A stretch of 64,000 nt of DNA. Origin: Dama dama (taxonomy: Eukaryota; Chordata; Mammalia; Artiodactyla; Cervidae). Under the pieces are notes generated by a model, which had not been told where the DNA came from, ran no database searches, and saw only the letters and a list, made by a program, of their open reading frames with translations. Within the stretch, counting starts at the first letter, position 1. Every line of letters starts with the position of its first letter. The stretch is taken from positions 48,246,001-48,310,000 of the forward strand of contig NC_083711.1 in the NCBI RefSeq assembly GCF_033118175.1. Reading direction: 5' to 3'. Of the stretch, positions 10,296 to 21,993 are shown one piece after another. The translations under genes were made by a program, and so were the position numbers.

Positions 10296-11612
10296 AAACA
10301 ATGGTGAATGGTGCAGCCTCTGTGAACAAGGGTATGGGATTTCCTCAAAAAATTAAAAATAAAGCTACCATATAATCCAGCAATTCCACTTCTGGGTATT
10401 GATATGAAGGAAACAAAACAGTAGCTCAAAAACACATATGCACTCCCATGTTCATTGCAGCGTAACTTACAACAGCTGAAACATGGAAACAATCTAAGTC
10501 TCTATTGATGCATGAATAGATAAAGATGTGGTATATATATATGAAATCTTGCCATTCACGACAACTTGGATGGACTTTGAGGGCATTAGGCTAAGTGAAA
10601 TAAGTCAAATCAGTTCAGTTCAGTTCAGTTGCTCAGTCGTGTCCGACTCTTTGCGACCCCATGAATCACAGAACGCCAGGCCTCCCTGTCCATCACCAAC
10701 TCCCGGAGTTTACTCAAACTCATGTCCATCGAATTGGTGATGCCATCCAGCCATCTCATCCTCTGGTGTCCCCTTCTCCTCCTGCCCCCAATCCCTCCCA
10801 GCATCAGAGTCTTTTCCAATGAGTCAACTCTTTGCATGAGGTAACCAAAGTATTGGAGTTTCAGCTTCAGCATCAGTCCTTCCAATGAACACCCAGGACT
10901 GATCTCCTTTAGGGTGGACTGGTTGGATCTCCTTGCAGTCCAAGGGACTCTCAAGAGTCTTCTCCAACACTACAGTTCAAAAGCATCAATTTTTCGGCAC
11001 TCAGCTTTCTTCACAGTCCAACTTTCACATCCATACATGACCACTGGAAAAACCATAGCCTTGACTAGACGGACCTTTGTTGGCAAAGTAATGCCTCTGC
11101 TTTTTAATATGCTGTCTAGGTTGGTCATAACTTTGCTTCCAAGGAGTAAGTGTCTTTAATTTCATGGCTGCAATCACCATCTGCAGTGATTTTGGAGCCC
11201 CAAAAAATAAAGTTAGAGAATGACAAATACTGTATGATTTCACTTACATATGGAATCTTAAAAAACAAGCTGGGATGGGGTATGTGGGGAGAATGGGGGC
11301 AGGACATATGTACAAAATGGGTGAACATAGTCAAAAGGTGCAAAGTTCCAGCTATAAAAAAAAATTAGTCATGGGGTGTAATGTACAGCATGGTGCCTAT
11401 AGTTAACAACATTTTAAAACATATTTGAAAGTTGCTTAAAGAGTAGATCTTAAAGTTCTTATCACAAGGAAAACAAATTTTGTAAGTATGTCTGCTGGTG
11501 GTTGTTAATGACATCGTAGTGATCTTTTCACAATAAATAAAAATATCAAATCATTATGTTGTACACCTAAAACCAATATAATGTTACATGTCAATAGTAC
11601 CTCAACCCCTTC
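10296..11612 (+). mobile_element. L1 3' end, split by a BovB
   Basis: The plus-strand L1 ORF2 end and start of the 3' UTR (10296-10611) stop at GTGAAATAAGTCAAAT and resume at 11209 with AAGTTAGAGAATGACAAATA. The rest of the 3' UTR runs to about 11612. The L1 reads continuously once the BovB is removed. A short duplication like AAGT(C/T)A may mark the insertion site. Confidence 0.85.
10612..11208 (-). mobile_element. BovB LINE 3' fragment, nested in L1
   Basis: Begins with the CAGTTCAGTTCAGTTCAGTT end (complement of the BovB 3' tail) and runs through the reverse complement of the 3' terminal part of BovB up to GGAGCCCCAAAAAATAA. 5' truncated, as usual for LINE insertion. Confidence 0.93.
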
Positions 11613-11639
11613 CCCCAAAGCCAAAAACAAACAAACAGA

Positions 11640-11985
11640 AAGATTGGTGTTTGCCTGAGGTTGGAAGTAGTGTGAGTAGTCAGTGGGTGAAATGGGTGAA
11701 GAGAGTCAAAAGGTACAAACTTCCAGGTATAAAATAAGTCCTGGGGATGTAACGTACAGCATGGTGACTATAGCTAACAATTCTATATTGTATAAATGAA
11801 AGTTGCTAAGAGAGTAATCTTAAAAACTGTCATCACAAGAAAAAATTTGTAACTGTGTGTGGTAGTGGATATTAATTAGACATAGTGATCATTTTGCACT
11901 ATATACAGATATATACAGATATAGAATCATTGTCCACCTGAAATGAGTATTCTGTTATAGGTCAATTTTATCTAGATTAAAAAAA
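11640..11985 (+). mobile_element. Second L1 3' UTR copy
   Basis: Repeats the L1 3' UTR already present just upstream, from AGATTGGTGTTTGCCTGAGG to an A-rich tail. The two copies are in tandem and same orientation but clearly diverged from each other, so this is either an old tandem duplication or a second truncated insertion. Confidence 0.8.
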
Positions 11986-12169
11986 CAAGCAAACAAACAA
12001 AAATCAACAGTGAACTGTGAAGCTCCTTAATTTTAGCCAGCCTCTTCGCCTCAGCTTGTGCACACGTGTGTGCCCAGAAACTCTTGAGTGATTTACACCA
12101 CAGAGCATAGCCGCACCTCGCCTTGGCTCATGATCTCTAAGTCTCTCCCTTTTTACTAATTGCCAGGAT

Positions 12170-12303
12170 TTGCTTGTTCATTCAATGAAAAGTTTTTGTT
12201 GTTGTTATTTTACTTCCTGCTCTGTGTTAGGTATACAACGGTGAGCAAAGCAGATAAAAACCTCTTTCAGGAGCTCACACTGCAGTGAGGAAGATAAACA
12301 GTA
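12170..12303 (-). mobile_element. L2 LINE 3' end (antisense)
   Basis: TTCATTCAATGAAAAG then CTCTGTGTTAGGTATACAAC, GTGAGCAAAGCAGATAAAAA and GGAGCTCACACTGCAGTGAG. This is the reverse complement of the L2 3' end. Confidence 0.7.
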
Positions 12304-12343
12304 AATGAAAGTCTACACATCACTTCCTCAGAGATAACTAATT

Positions 12344-12361
12344 AAAAAAAAAAAAAAAAAG
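12344..12361. repeat. Poly(A) run
   Basis: Eighteen consecutive A residues between two L2 fragments of opposite orientation. It is not clearly the tail of a recognisable retrocopy. Confidence 0.9.
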
Positions 12362-12573
12362 ATTGTGTCACTCTCTAGCTTGAAGCCCTTAGCAAGCTCC
12401 TCATTCCTTACAGAATTAAAACTTCCCAGCATGGCATCAAACACCCCATGGAGCTGGTTTTCAAACTTTGATGACCAAGATATTATTTTAAACTCTTCTT
12501 ACCTCCTTCCCTTTCTTCTCCTCCCTCCTCACTGTTCTGTGTCCTATACATCTTTGTTCACAGCAGATGATTT
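12362..12573 (+). mobile_element. L2 LINE fragment (sense)
   Basis: Diverged L2 sense sequence: GTGTCACTCTCTAGCTTGAA, CTCCTCATTCCTTACAGAAT, then the GGCATCAAACACCCCATGGA block. Confidence 0.6.
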
Positions 12574-12914
12574 TGTTCAGTTCAGTTGCTCAGTCGTGTC
12601 TGACTCTTTGTGACCCCATGGACTGCAACACACCAGGCTTCTCTGTCCATCACCATCTCCCAGAGTTCACTCAAACTCATGTCCATTGAGTCGGTGATGC
12701 CATCCAACCGTCTCATCCTCTGTTGTCCCCCTCTCCTCCTGCCTTCAATCTTTCCCAGCATCAGGATCTTTTCTAATAAGTCAGTTCTTCGCACCAAGTG
12801 GCCAAAGTTTTGGAGCTTCAGCTTCAACAACAGTCTTTCCAATGAATATTGAGGGTTGATTTCCTTTAGGATTGACCAGTTTGATCTCCCTGCTGTCCAC
12901 GGGCCTCTCAAGAG
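12574..12914 (-). mobile_element. BovB LINE 3' end fragment
   Basis: Reverse complement of the BovB 3' end from GTTCAGTTCAGTTGCTCAG to CGGGCCTCTCAAGAGC. It is followed by an imperfect 25-base tandem (gatttcattgc... twice, 12917-12957). Confidence 0.92.
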
Positions 12915-13271
12915 CGATTTCATTGCAATTGCTATAGGTGATTTCATTGCTATTGTGTAAATCACCTTCAGGTGTTTTGGTAGAGAGATAAATGCAAACA
13001 AATTAAGTCTTCATAATGATTACTATGTCTCTTCGTTTGGATTTTCTATTTGCAATGGGCGCTGGTTAGGCACTCAGAAGGGGTAATAATAATGTACTTG
13101 CCATGAACCATTTTAACCTGAGCAAGGAGCCAGTGAAGGACTTTCCCAGGACTCTCTTATCTCTGAAATATAAATAAATCTGTCACCTGTAACTAGAAAC
13201 TGTGTATGTAAAGATTGTTCATTATGTTCTTATAAACAAGTGGCTTTTTATAAGGACAAGTGTGTTACATG

Positions 13272-13486
13272 TGATAGCTATTAAGAGTAAATCCTAAGAG
13301 CTCTCATCACAAAGAGAAATGTTTTTGCCTTTTTCCCCCCATTTCTTTTTATTGTATCTATATGAGGGGATGCATGTTAACTAAACTTGTTGGGTAATCA
13401 TTTCGCAAAATATGTAAGTCAAACTTTAGGCTGTGTACCTGAAACTCAGACAGTGATGTATGTCATTTATATCTGAACAAAACTGG
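13272..13486 (+). mobile_element. L1 3' UTR end (sense)
   Basis: GAGCTCTCATCACAAAGAGA, ATCATTTCGCAAAATATGTA, GTACCTGAAACTCAGACAGT: the end of an L1 3' UTR in sense orientation. Confidence 0.75.
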
Positions 13487-13596
13487 GGCAGGGAGGGGTC
13501 ATCTGACTCAAGACTGTCTCATCCACATTCCTACTTGAGGCAACAGCTCCCTGTGCAATGGGTCTGCCAGGTACCTCCCAGGCTTCCTGCATGCCT

Positions 13597-13640
13597 CTGG
13601 TCCTCCCTCCCTTCCTTCTTTCTCCCTTCTTCCCTTCCTT
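13597..13640. repeat. Pyrimidine-rich tract
   Basis: Imperfect CCTT/CCTCC repeats leading into the T-rich end of the antisense L1. Confidence 0.75.
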
Positions 13641-13710
13641 TATTTATTTTTTTTATCTTTCTAACTTCTTTTATTTTATGTGTAGTTGATACATGGTACT
13701 GTGTGTTCAG

Positions 13711-13923
13711 GGCTTCCCTGGTAGCTCAGACGGTAAAGCGTCTGCCTGCAATGCGTGAGACCCGGGTTCGATCCCTGGGTCGGAAGATCCCCTGCAGAAG
13801 GAAACGGCGACCCACTCCAGTATTCACGCCTGGAAAATCCCGTGGACCGAGGAGCCTGGTCGGCTACAGTCCATGGGGGTCACAAAGAGTCGGACACGAC
13901 TGAGCAACTTCACTTCACTTCAT
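13711..13923 (+). mobile_element. Bov-tA SINE with target-site duplication
   Basis: Full-length, little-diverged SINE from GGCTTCCCTGGTAGCTCAGA to the CTTCACTTCACTTCA end. Flanks TGTGTTCAG (13702-13710) and TGTGTTTCAG (13924-13933) form the duplicated L1 target. Confidence 0.95.
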
Positions 13924-14046
13924 TGTGTTTCAGATATACAGCATAGTGACCAGTATTTTATTCAGATTCTTTTCCCTACTACAAAACATTGAATATAGTT
14001 CCTGGTGCTATACCGTAAATCCTTGTTGCTTTTCTATTTGTTGTAT

Positions 14047-14268
14047 GCATGAGTGCTAAGTCACTTCAGTCGTGTCTGACTCTTTGTGACCCCATGGACT
14101 GTAGCCCATCAGGCGTTTCTGTCCATGGGATTCTCTAGGCAAGAACACTGGAGTGGGTTGTCATGCTCTTCTTTGGGGATCTTCCTGACTCAGGAAATGA
14201 ATCTGGGCCTCCTATGTCTCCTGCATTGGCAGGTGGGTTCTTTACCACTAGCGCCACCTGGGAAGCCC
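14047..14268 (-). mobile_element. Bov-tA SINE (antisense) with target-site duplication
   Basis: Reverse complement of a Bov-tA, ending GCGCCACCTGGGAAGCCC. Flanks ATTTGTTGTAT (14036-14046) and ATTTGATGTAT (14269-14279) are an 11-base duplication with one mismatch. Confidence 0.95.
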
Positions 14269-14496
14269 ATTTGATGTATAATAGTTTGTATCTGTTAATC
14301 CTTTACCCCTAATTTTTGTATATATATTTATTTGTATTATTTTTAGTTCCACATATAAGTGATATCACGTAATATTTATCTTTCTCTGACATTTCACTAA
14401 AAATAATATTCTCTGAATCCATCCACATTGCTACAAATAGCGGTATTTAATTTTTATGGCTGAGTAATATTCCATTGCATATACACATATGTATTG

Positions 14497-16668
14497 AATC
14501 CTTTCATGGATCATAGTCTTTTTGTGGGGAAGAGGCTTCTTTAACTCAATGAAGCTATGAGCCATGCCAGGCAGGGCCACGCAATATAGACAGATCATAG
14601 TGAAGAATTCTGATAAAATGTGGTCCACTGGAGGAGGGAATGGCAAACCACTCCAGTGTTCTTGCTGTGAGAATCCCATGAACAGTATGAAAAGGCAAAA
14701 AGGTGTGACACTGGAAGATGAGCCAGCCAGGTCAAAAAGTGTCCAGTACGCTACTGGGGAAAAGTGGAGGGCAATTACTAATAGCTTCAGAAAGAATGAA
14801 GTGTCTGGGCCAAAGTGGAAATGATGTGCGGTTGTGGATGTGTCTGGTAGTGAAAGTAAAGTCTGTTACTGTAAAGAATAATAACGTATAGGAACCTGGG
14901 ATGCTAGGTCATGAATGAAGGTAAATTGGATTTGCTCAAACAGGAGATGGCAAGCGTGAACATCAATATCTTAGGAATCAATGAAATAAAATGGATGAGA
15001 ATGGGCAAATTTAATTCAGATGACCATTATATCTACTATTGTGGACAAGAATCCCTCAGAAGAAATGGAGTAGCCCTCATAGTCAACAAGAGTCCAAAAT
15101 ACAGTACTTGGGTGCAACCTCAAAAAAACGATAGAGTGAGCTCAGTTCATTTTCAAGGCAAAGCCTTCAACATCACAGTAATCTAAGTCTATGCCCCAAC
15201 CACTGATGCTGAAGAAACTAAAGTTGATCAGTTTTATGAAGACCTACAACACCTTCTAGAACTAACACCAAAAAAGATGTCCTTTTCATCATAGGGGATT
15301 GGAATGCAAAAGTAGGAAGTCAAAAGATAGCTGGAATAACAGATGACCATTGGAGTACTCTATTTGGTCTTGGAGTACACAATGATGCAGGGCAAAGGTT
15401 AACAGAATTTTGCCAAGAGAACACATCAATCATAGCAAACACACTCTTCCAACAACACAAGAGACAACTCTACATGTGGACGTCACCAGTCAGTCAATAC
15501 TGAAATCAGATTGATTATGTTCTTTTCAGTCAAAGATGGAGAAGCACAGGTCAGCAAAAAACAGGACCTGGAGCTGGCTGTGGCTCAGATCATGAACTCC
15601 TTATTGCAAAATTCAGACTTGAATTGAAGAAAGTAGGGAAATCCACTAGGCCATTCAGGTGTGACTAAATCAAATCCCTTATGATTATCCAGTGAAGGTG
15701 ATGAATAGATTCAGGGGGTTAGATCTGGTAGACGGAGTGCCAGAAGAACTATAGATGGAGGTTCATAACATCGTACAGGAGGCTGTGACCAAAACCATCC
15801 CAAAGAAAAGGAAATGCAAGAACCCAAAATGGTTGTCTGAGGAGGCCTTACAAACAGCTGAGGAAAGAAGAGAAGTAAAAGGCAAGGGAGAAAGAGAGAG
15901 ATACCCAACTAAATGCACACTTACAGAGAACAGCAAGGAGCAATAAGAAGGCCTTCTTAAATGAACATTGCAAAACAATAGAGGAAAACAATCGAATGGG
16001 AAAAACTAGAGATTTCTTCAAGAAAATTGGAGCTATTAAGGGAGTATTTCATGTAAGGATGTGCATGATAAAGGACAGGAACAGTAAGGACCCAGCAGAA
16101 GCAGAAGAGATTAAGAAGAGGTGGCAAGAATACACAGAACTATATATATGAAAAAAAGGTCATAATGATCTGTACAACCACGATGGTGTGGTCACTCACC
16201 TAGAACCAGACATCTTGGAGTGTGCAGTCGAGTGGGCCTTAGGAAGCATTACTTTGAACAAAGCTAGTGGAAGTGACAAAATTCCAGCTGAGTTATTTCA
16301 AATCCTAAAAGATGATGCTCTTAAAGTTCTGCACTCAATATGTCAACAAATTTGGAAAACTCAGCAGTGGCCACAGGTCTGGAAAAGGTCAGATTTCATT
16401 CCAATCCCAAAGAAAGGCAATTCCAAAGGATGTTCCAACTACCATTCAATTGTGCTCATTTCACATGCTAGCAAAGTAATGCTCAAAATCCTTCAAGCTA
16501 GGCTTCAGCAGTATGTGAACTAAGAACTTTCAGATGTACAAGCTGTGTTTAGAAAAGGCAGAGGAACCGAAGATCAAATTGCCAACATTCATTGGATCAT
16601 GGAGAAAGCAAGGGGGTTCCAGAAAAACATCTACTTCTGTTTCATTAACTATACTGAATCCTTTGTGG
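14497..16668 (+). mobile_element. BovB LINE, 5' half, missing its 3' end
   Basis: Sense BovB from the 5' untranslated region (CAATGAAGCTATGAGCCATG near 14549) through the apurinic endonuclease-like region and into the first part of reverse transcriptase, stopping at 16668. The open frame is broken many times. Surviving pieces are 14911-15186 (endonuclease part, with an Asn-Glu-Ile-Lys-Trp motif) and 16188-16523 (start of the polymerase). In the family, one protein joins an APE-type endonuclease to an RTE-clade reverse transcriptase. LINEs normally lose their 5' end on insertion, so loss of the 3' end here points to a later deletion or rearrangement. Confidence 0.93.
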
Positions 16669-17986
16669 AGAAGGACATAAAGTAAGACATGTTCCTGGAA
16701 ACATTAGAGAAAAGCCAATAATTGGGATGAAACTCTAGAATCAGATCACTTACTGGTGAGATGTCAGCAAGGATTCCATTGCTGTGGAAAAGGAGCAGGA
16801 TCTCTGGCATGTTCTCACATAACATTACTTAGAGTCTCCTCTTTCATGCAACAAGATGAGGTATAAGTGGAAGAGGAAACAGAATATGCAATAGGGCCAG
16901 CACTTGAACAGTATTAGGAGAAGAGACGGCATATGTTAATTGCCTCAAAAACCTTGAAGAGAATGACAGGCTCAGTTCAGACAACTAGAAATTCAGTCCA
17001 AGCTATAAAAACCGAGGGCCTCAACAGCAGTGTTCATAGAGACCCCCATCACTTGCAAGGATCAAAAGATGGTGATAAAACTCAAACCCCAAATCTGACT
17101 GAAAACTGCAGAGCTGCAAAGTAGGCTTGATGTGTCTTTTATGGTGAAGTCAGAGCCTTGACCAAGAAGTGGGTCTCAGACCTGCAGTGAAGGTATTTGA
17201 GTGGATATGTCCCAGAATTTGGACCTCCCTGATTTCTTTTTCTAAACCCTTAGAGTTGGCAGAAGCAGTTGCCTTTTCTTTGTTAGAGTAAAATCGCCTC
17301 TCTTCGCCTGAAACCATGAAAGACTCCCCAAGGTGGCTGCTTCACAGAATGATCAGACTTCTCAGTATTTGCACCACTATACCTCACTGGCTGTACACCA
17401 ACAGCCTAGGAGAGAAATACACTTTTGTCACCAAGATGAAATACCTTGCCTCTCCCCAAAATTGGGGGGCCCAGCTAATATTAACCAACAGGAACCAGGA
17501 GAATATGTGTCAACTTTGGAGTAGATGGGTATTGGTCAGATAGGGAAAGTTTATTGACATGGGAACTTATGTGACTCAGAATTTAATGACCTGGCAAGGA
17601 TACCTGGAGCCTGTCTTAGAAGCCACTAGGCATGACTCTTCAAAGCCTGGGCATGATAAAGGTAACAAAATAGAACTGCCTTGGCAGAGCACTGCAGAAG
17701 GCACCAGAGGGCCCCAAAACTTGAGAATATTAAAGTGGTTTTATTAAGTGGTCTTGTTTTATAAGTGGTCTCATTTTATAAGACCAGAGAACACATCCAT
17801 TATCATGTTATCCAAGAGGAGGCAGAGGATACTCTATTCATTAAGATAATGAGAAATGCACTAGTAAGGGAGTGGGTCTTGGAGAAGTGGTGGCCATCCA
17901 CTGTAGGCTGGGGCTGATGGTAGGAGATACTGCCTTAGTGCTGGGCTCCCTGAAAGCAATGATAAGCTTTAAGAATATGAGTGTGC
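16669..17986 (+). other. Unassigned; possibly old LTR-element internal sequence
   Basis: Begins at the broken end of the BovB. Parts around 17120-17220 and 17740-17960 have the character of MaLR/ERVL internal sequence by recall (for example GAAGTCAGAGCCTTGACCAA and TCTTGGAGAAGTGGTGGCCA), but no diagnostic motif is intact. No convincing coding frame. Confidence 0.3.
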
Positions 17987-18154
17987 AGGAATTCCCTGGT
18001 GGTCCAGTGGTTAAGAATCCACCTGACAGAGCTGCAGACATGGGTTTGATCCCTGACCTGGGAAGATTCCGCATGCTGAGGCTCAGCGAAGCCCATGCGC
18101 CACTACTACTGAACCCAGGCACCCTGGAGCCTGGGCTCCACAAGAGAGAAGCGC
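17987..18154 (+). mobile_element. CHR-type SINE
   Basis: Begins CAGGAATTCCCTGGTGGTCC (tRNA-like head), has box B-like GGTTTGATCCC, then the CGCCACTACTACTGAACCC body and an early end near CACAAGAGAGAAGC. Confidence 0.85.
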
Positions 18155-18700
18155 GTGTTCTGTAACTTATTACTTTCATTCTCCCAGAGAAGCAACGAGA
18201 AATCCAAGTTTAAAACTTTCCCCCTCCAATGTGAGATGGGGCCAGATCCTATCCAACACACAGTTGAACTTTCTTGGGATCCAAACAACCAAAAGCCTAG
18301 CTACTGTCTGATTTGAAACTGGCAAAGTGGGACAAATAGTGTTGAGTAAGACCAAGCTGAGTAAGTTTTGGGTATGTGTTAGATGTCCTATTTTTCCCGC
18401 TGTGATCTCTACCCTGTCTCTTTTTGCTGTTCTCATGAGCCTTCTCTTCATTAGGGAGAGAAAAATAGTGCCTGCTGCCACAAAATGCATAGACCTCATT
18501 TCCTTTTCTTTGCTAACATTTTAATTTAGTTTAGTTTTGTGGTCATCTCTATTGAGAATTGGAATATTTCCTGCCATGTCAATAAACAAAGATGTCTCAG
18601 TCTTCAGTGATTCCAGCCCTCCAGGATACTCAGGAAGGAGAAGAATCCCTGTGATCAGCAGCCATCAGACTGCAGCCACTCCCTATGGTGAGCCCCGAGG
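18155..18700. other. Unassigned sequence
   Basis: No recognised repeat or coding frame. It may be the upstream part of the LTR that follows, but the 5' LTR boundary could not be placed. Confidence 0.35.
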
Positions 18701-19035
18701 AACTCAGAATGTGAAAAACACAATATATTGGCCCTAGATAGCTGAGATGCACATGAAAGGAATGCTTTCAGTGAGCCCTGACTCTTGCATCTTCTCATAT
18801 ATAGAAAAGTGCTAAATTCCTTAACTTGAGATATCTGATTTTCTTTAATTCACAAAAATTCTTTTACCTGCCCTTTGTTGCAAGCTTTTGTATAGCCTGA
18901 CTCCTCCCCCTGCCTCCTCAGAACAGTTCTTTCAGGGTCACTTGAGATGCTGTCTCCTGGGCTTGAAGTCCTAAAAACTCCCACCAAATAAAACAACTCT
19001 CAACTTTTAGGTTGTTACTGTTTCTCAAGTTGACA
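18700..19035 (+). mobile_element. LTR-like 3' part of an endogenous retroelement
   Basis: Shows a gammaretrovirus-like (class I) LTR layout: CATATATA at 18797-18804, a CT-rich block near 18900-18925, TGCTGTCTCCTGGGCTTGAA, then AATAAAA at 18987-18993. It ends near CTCAAGTTGACA, just before TGGTGACC, which could be a decayed primer-binding site. The 5' boundary is approximate. Confidence 0.5.
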
Positions 19036-20344
19036 GTTATGGTGACCATGAAGGGGCCAGAGTAGATTTCTCCCCTCCACCTGAGCTGTGGGAAAACCTG
19101 GAGCCTTGGTATCAGCAGAGGCCCTTCATGCCTATCTGCCTGCTCAGGGCGTCCAGACGGATTTGAAAGAGTCTCTCCTGGTTCTCAGGTCTCCCGTTTT
19201 GGTTGATGAGCCTAAGATTTACTTGGTGGGAAAAGAGGTTATCCTTGAAACTTGGTTCCAAGAAGAGGTATCTGGGTTGTTCAGTTTAGTCACTGAGCGG
19301 GTTATCCTCAGTTGTAGGACTAGGAAGATTTTGCTCAGTTTAGGTACTGAGTGGGTACCCTCAGTGTAAAAAGGCACTGGGAAGATTTTCCTTGAGTAGG
19401 TGATCCTCAGTGTGCAAGGCACTGTGAAGTCTCAGTTTGGACACTGAGTGGTTGTTAGCCTCAATTTAGAGACTGGGAAGACTTTACTCAGTTAAACACT
19501 GACCAAGGTGGGACCAAGTTATTAGGGAGCAAACTGGCCCGTGGTGTTTTCTTGAATTGGTTGCCTTAGTAGAGTGTGTCAAAATAAAACAGAAATCTTA
19601 TGAGTGGTTTTGAGCTCTGAAGAAGGGACTCTATCCTCCTCACCAGCAACAGCTTCCTCGGGCGACTGAGAAACTTTAAGGAAATTCAAGGTAGAGGCAA
19701 GACCTCACGCTGTGAGGCTGTCCCTAAAGGGAAACCCACTCATGTAATTAACAAAGCGCTCAACCATGGACATGCACAATATTTGGCCATTCCATGATCT
19801 GAGCACCTGGGGAAGTCTTATACTCCACTGGGAGACCTAAGACAGATAGGAGGGGGCTAAAACAACTCTGGAGCAAAACCATAGAAGTTAAGCTCCAAAA
19901 CAGCACACACTGGCCCATCACATGATTGTCACTAGCAATTTTATCTTGGAACATTGACTTCAAAATGGGAAATAAAGTTTTCAAAATAAAAGAAAAAGGA
20001 ACAACAGATTGCCAACACCCAAGCTGGGTTAATGTATGTACAAAACCTGTAAGTATTCACTTAATTGGAAATTAAAAATTGAGGGGCTCTTTCATTGCGT
20101 ATGTAGTTAAATTACATTAAGATTATGAGCTAGCTTAGTAAAAATGTCTTTTCAGACTTCAAATAGAGGAGTTCTAGGCAAACACTTGCAGTTCTCTATA
20201 TCTTTGAGATGTAAATGTTCTATCTGATCTTCTTGGGTTGTTCTGTATTTTGCTCATTTGCATTTTTTGAAAATGTGGCTTTTGCCATACTATTTTTGAG
20301 AGTAAACATTCCAAATTTAGATTGTGTCCTCCTCCACTTTCTTA
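19036..20344 (+). mobile_element. Retroelement leader and gag-like start
   Basis: Follows the LTR-like end. It contains a decayed tandem-repeat leader (19282-19500) and then an ATG at 19965 giving Met-Gly-Asn, the myristoylation-type start expected of a gag protein. That frame stops after about 30 codons and no capsid motif is visible, so any coding capacity is lost. A second element with the same kind of start lies at 41178. Confidence 0.45.
19282..19500 (+). repeat. Tandem repeat in retroelement leader
   Basis: Four to five diverged units of about 50-56 bases, starting near 19282, 19336, 19385, 19433 and 19489. They share CAGTTTAGGNACTGAGTGGG, NATCCTCAGT and a CACTGGGAAGATTTT block. Confidence 0.75.
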
Positions 20345-20562
20345 GGGCTTCCCTAGAGGCTTAGATGGTAAAGAATCCACCTGCAATGTGGGAGACCTGG
20401 GTTCGATACCTGAGTTGGGAAGATCCCCAGGAGAAGGGCATAGCAACCCACTTCAGTATCCTTGCCTGGAGAACCCCCACAGACAGAGGAGCCTGGTGGG
20501 CTACAGTCCATGGGGTCGCAAAGAATTGGACACGACTGAGTGACTCAGCACAGCACAGCACA
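20345..20562 (+). mobile_element. Bov-tA SINE
   Basis: Full-length sense copy with box B-like GGTTCGATACC and an (CAGCA)n-type tail at 20547-20562. Inserted in the retroelement. Confidence 0.94.
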
Positions 20563-21993
20563 GGGGGTCCCTTTTGGCCCATTTAATTTCTTATGTAGTG
20601 TGCTAATATCAAATCTCATTTTAATCACATAAATGTCCATTTTAATTTTCCCATTTTAAATAACTATCCAAAGATTTCTTTATTCATTGAGAAAATTCCT
20701 TAAAAAATTTTCCTTGTTGGAAATAATACCTAGACTTTCCTTACAAATTTTTTCTGTTAACTTTTAATTATTATAATGTTATTATTAGCATCTGTAAGAC
20801 CCATTGAGCTGAAGCAAAGACCACAAATGAAGCTCCTTAAGCCAGTTTTTCGTTTTTTTACTCAGGTTTCTGTCCATGGGATTCTCCAGTTTTCTCCAGA
20901 GGTTCCTAAGCAACTGGCAATTATTACTGGCTTAAATAAAAGTTAACGCTTACAAACCAAAGAATTCTAAGTTCAAATGAAATTAAGTTAATTGAATTTC
21001 AGGTTCATGTGAACTGTGAAATTGTCAATATTAAATTAGTACCTGGTAAGCTATGGTTTTTCCAGTAGTCATGTATGGATGTGAGAGTTGGACCATAAAG
21101 AAGGCTGAGCACCAAAGAATTGATGGTTTCAAATTGTGGTGCTGGAGAAGACTCTTGAGAGTCCCTTGGGCTGCAAGGAGATCAAACCAGTCAATCTTAA
21201 AGGAAATCAATCATGAATATTCATTGGAAGGACTGATGTTGAAGCTGAAGCTCCAATACTTTGGCCACCTGATGTGAGGAACTGACTCATTGGAAAAGAC
21301 GGTGATGCTGGGAAAGATTGAAGGCAGGAGGAGAAGGGGACGACAGAGGATGAGATGATTGGATGGCATCACTGACTTGATGGACATGAGTTTCAAGCTC
21401 CGGGAGATGGTGAAGGACAGGAAAGCCTGGTATGCTGCCATCCACGGGGTTACAAAGAGTCAGATTGAGTGAGCAACTGAACTGAATTGATGTTTAAGTT
21501 TATTGATCTAATTAATATAGACATGTCTTGAGTCATCAACATTAAATATAATATTAAGCAAAATGCTTTCATTACATTTAATATAGCCTAAATAAGATTT
21601 TACATCTGTTGCAAATTTGTCAGCAAGGAAAGTAACTTGATGTGAAGAAATTTTTGAGGGAAAAAAGTGAAAATGAGTTAAGAGATTTGGGTAAATGTTT
21701 AGATATAATTATGTGTTTTAGGAGCTCTCCAGATATTCTACAACTTAAAAAGTTTAAATTGTGCTAGAATAAATTAAGTGAATGCGACGGAAAGTTTTGT
21801 GAAAAGTGGATCTTGAAAAAAGAATTTTGTGCTCATTTCTGTATTTTTATTTATTCTTCATACTTCCCTTTATTGAAAGGACAAATCTTAGTTTTCTTAA
21901 AGTTTGTTACTTTTCTTATTGACAAATTTGTAACAAATAGAATAAGGTCTTATTTGACCTCTAGTAAACCTAAGTACAACAGGAATATTACTT
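20563..21993 (+). mobile_element. AT-rich retroelement internal region, split by BovB
   Basis: AT-rich non-coding DNA. The parts 20915-21025 and 21490-21590 are clearly homologous, in order, to 42247-42365 and 42591-42675 (for example ACAAACCAA, AATTTCAGGTTCA, TATAATATTAAG-like blocks). That places them in the same element family as the second copy. A BovB lies at 21050-21487. Confidence 0.5.
21050..21487 (+). mobile_element. BovB LINE 3' end (sense)
   Basis: Sense BovB from GCTATGGTTTTTCCAGTAGT to the GCAACTGAACTGAATTGA end. It keeps part of the C-terminal coding region (about 74 codons open) and the 3' UTR. Confidence 0.93.

Larger units (their letters stand above)
13640..14496 (-). mobile_element. 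L1 3' UTR (antisense), split by two SINEs
   Basis: The antisense L1 3' end starts with T-rich DNA and GTGTAGTTGATACATGGTAC. It continues at 13924-14046 and 14269-14496, ending near ATATTCCATTGCATATACAC. Two Bov-tA copies of opposite orientation interrupt it, each with a target-site duplication. Confidence 0.85.

Noticed and set aside
13755..13903. tRNA gene from the box B-like sequence in Bov-tA
   Set aside because: The tRNA-like head belongs to a SINE and cannot fold as a complete tRNA.
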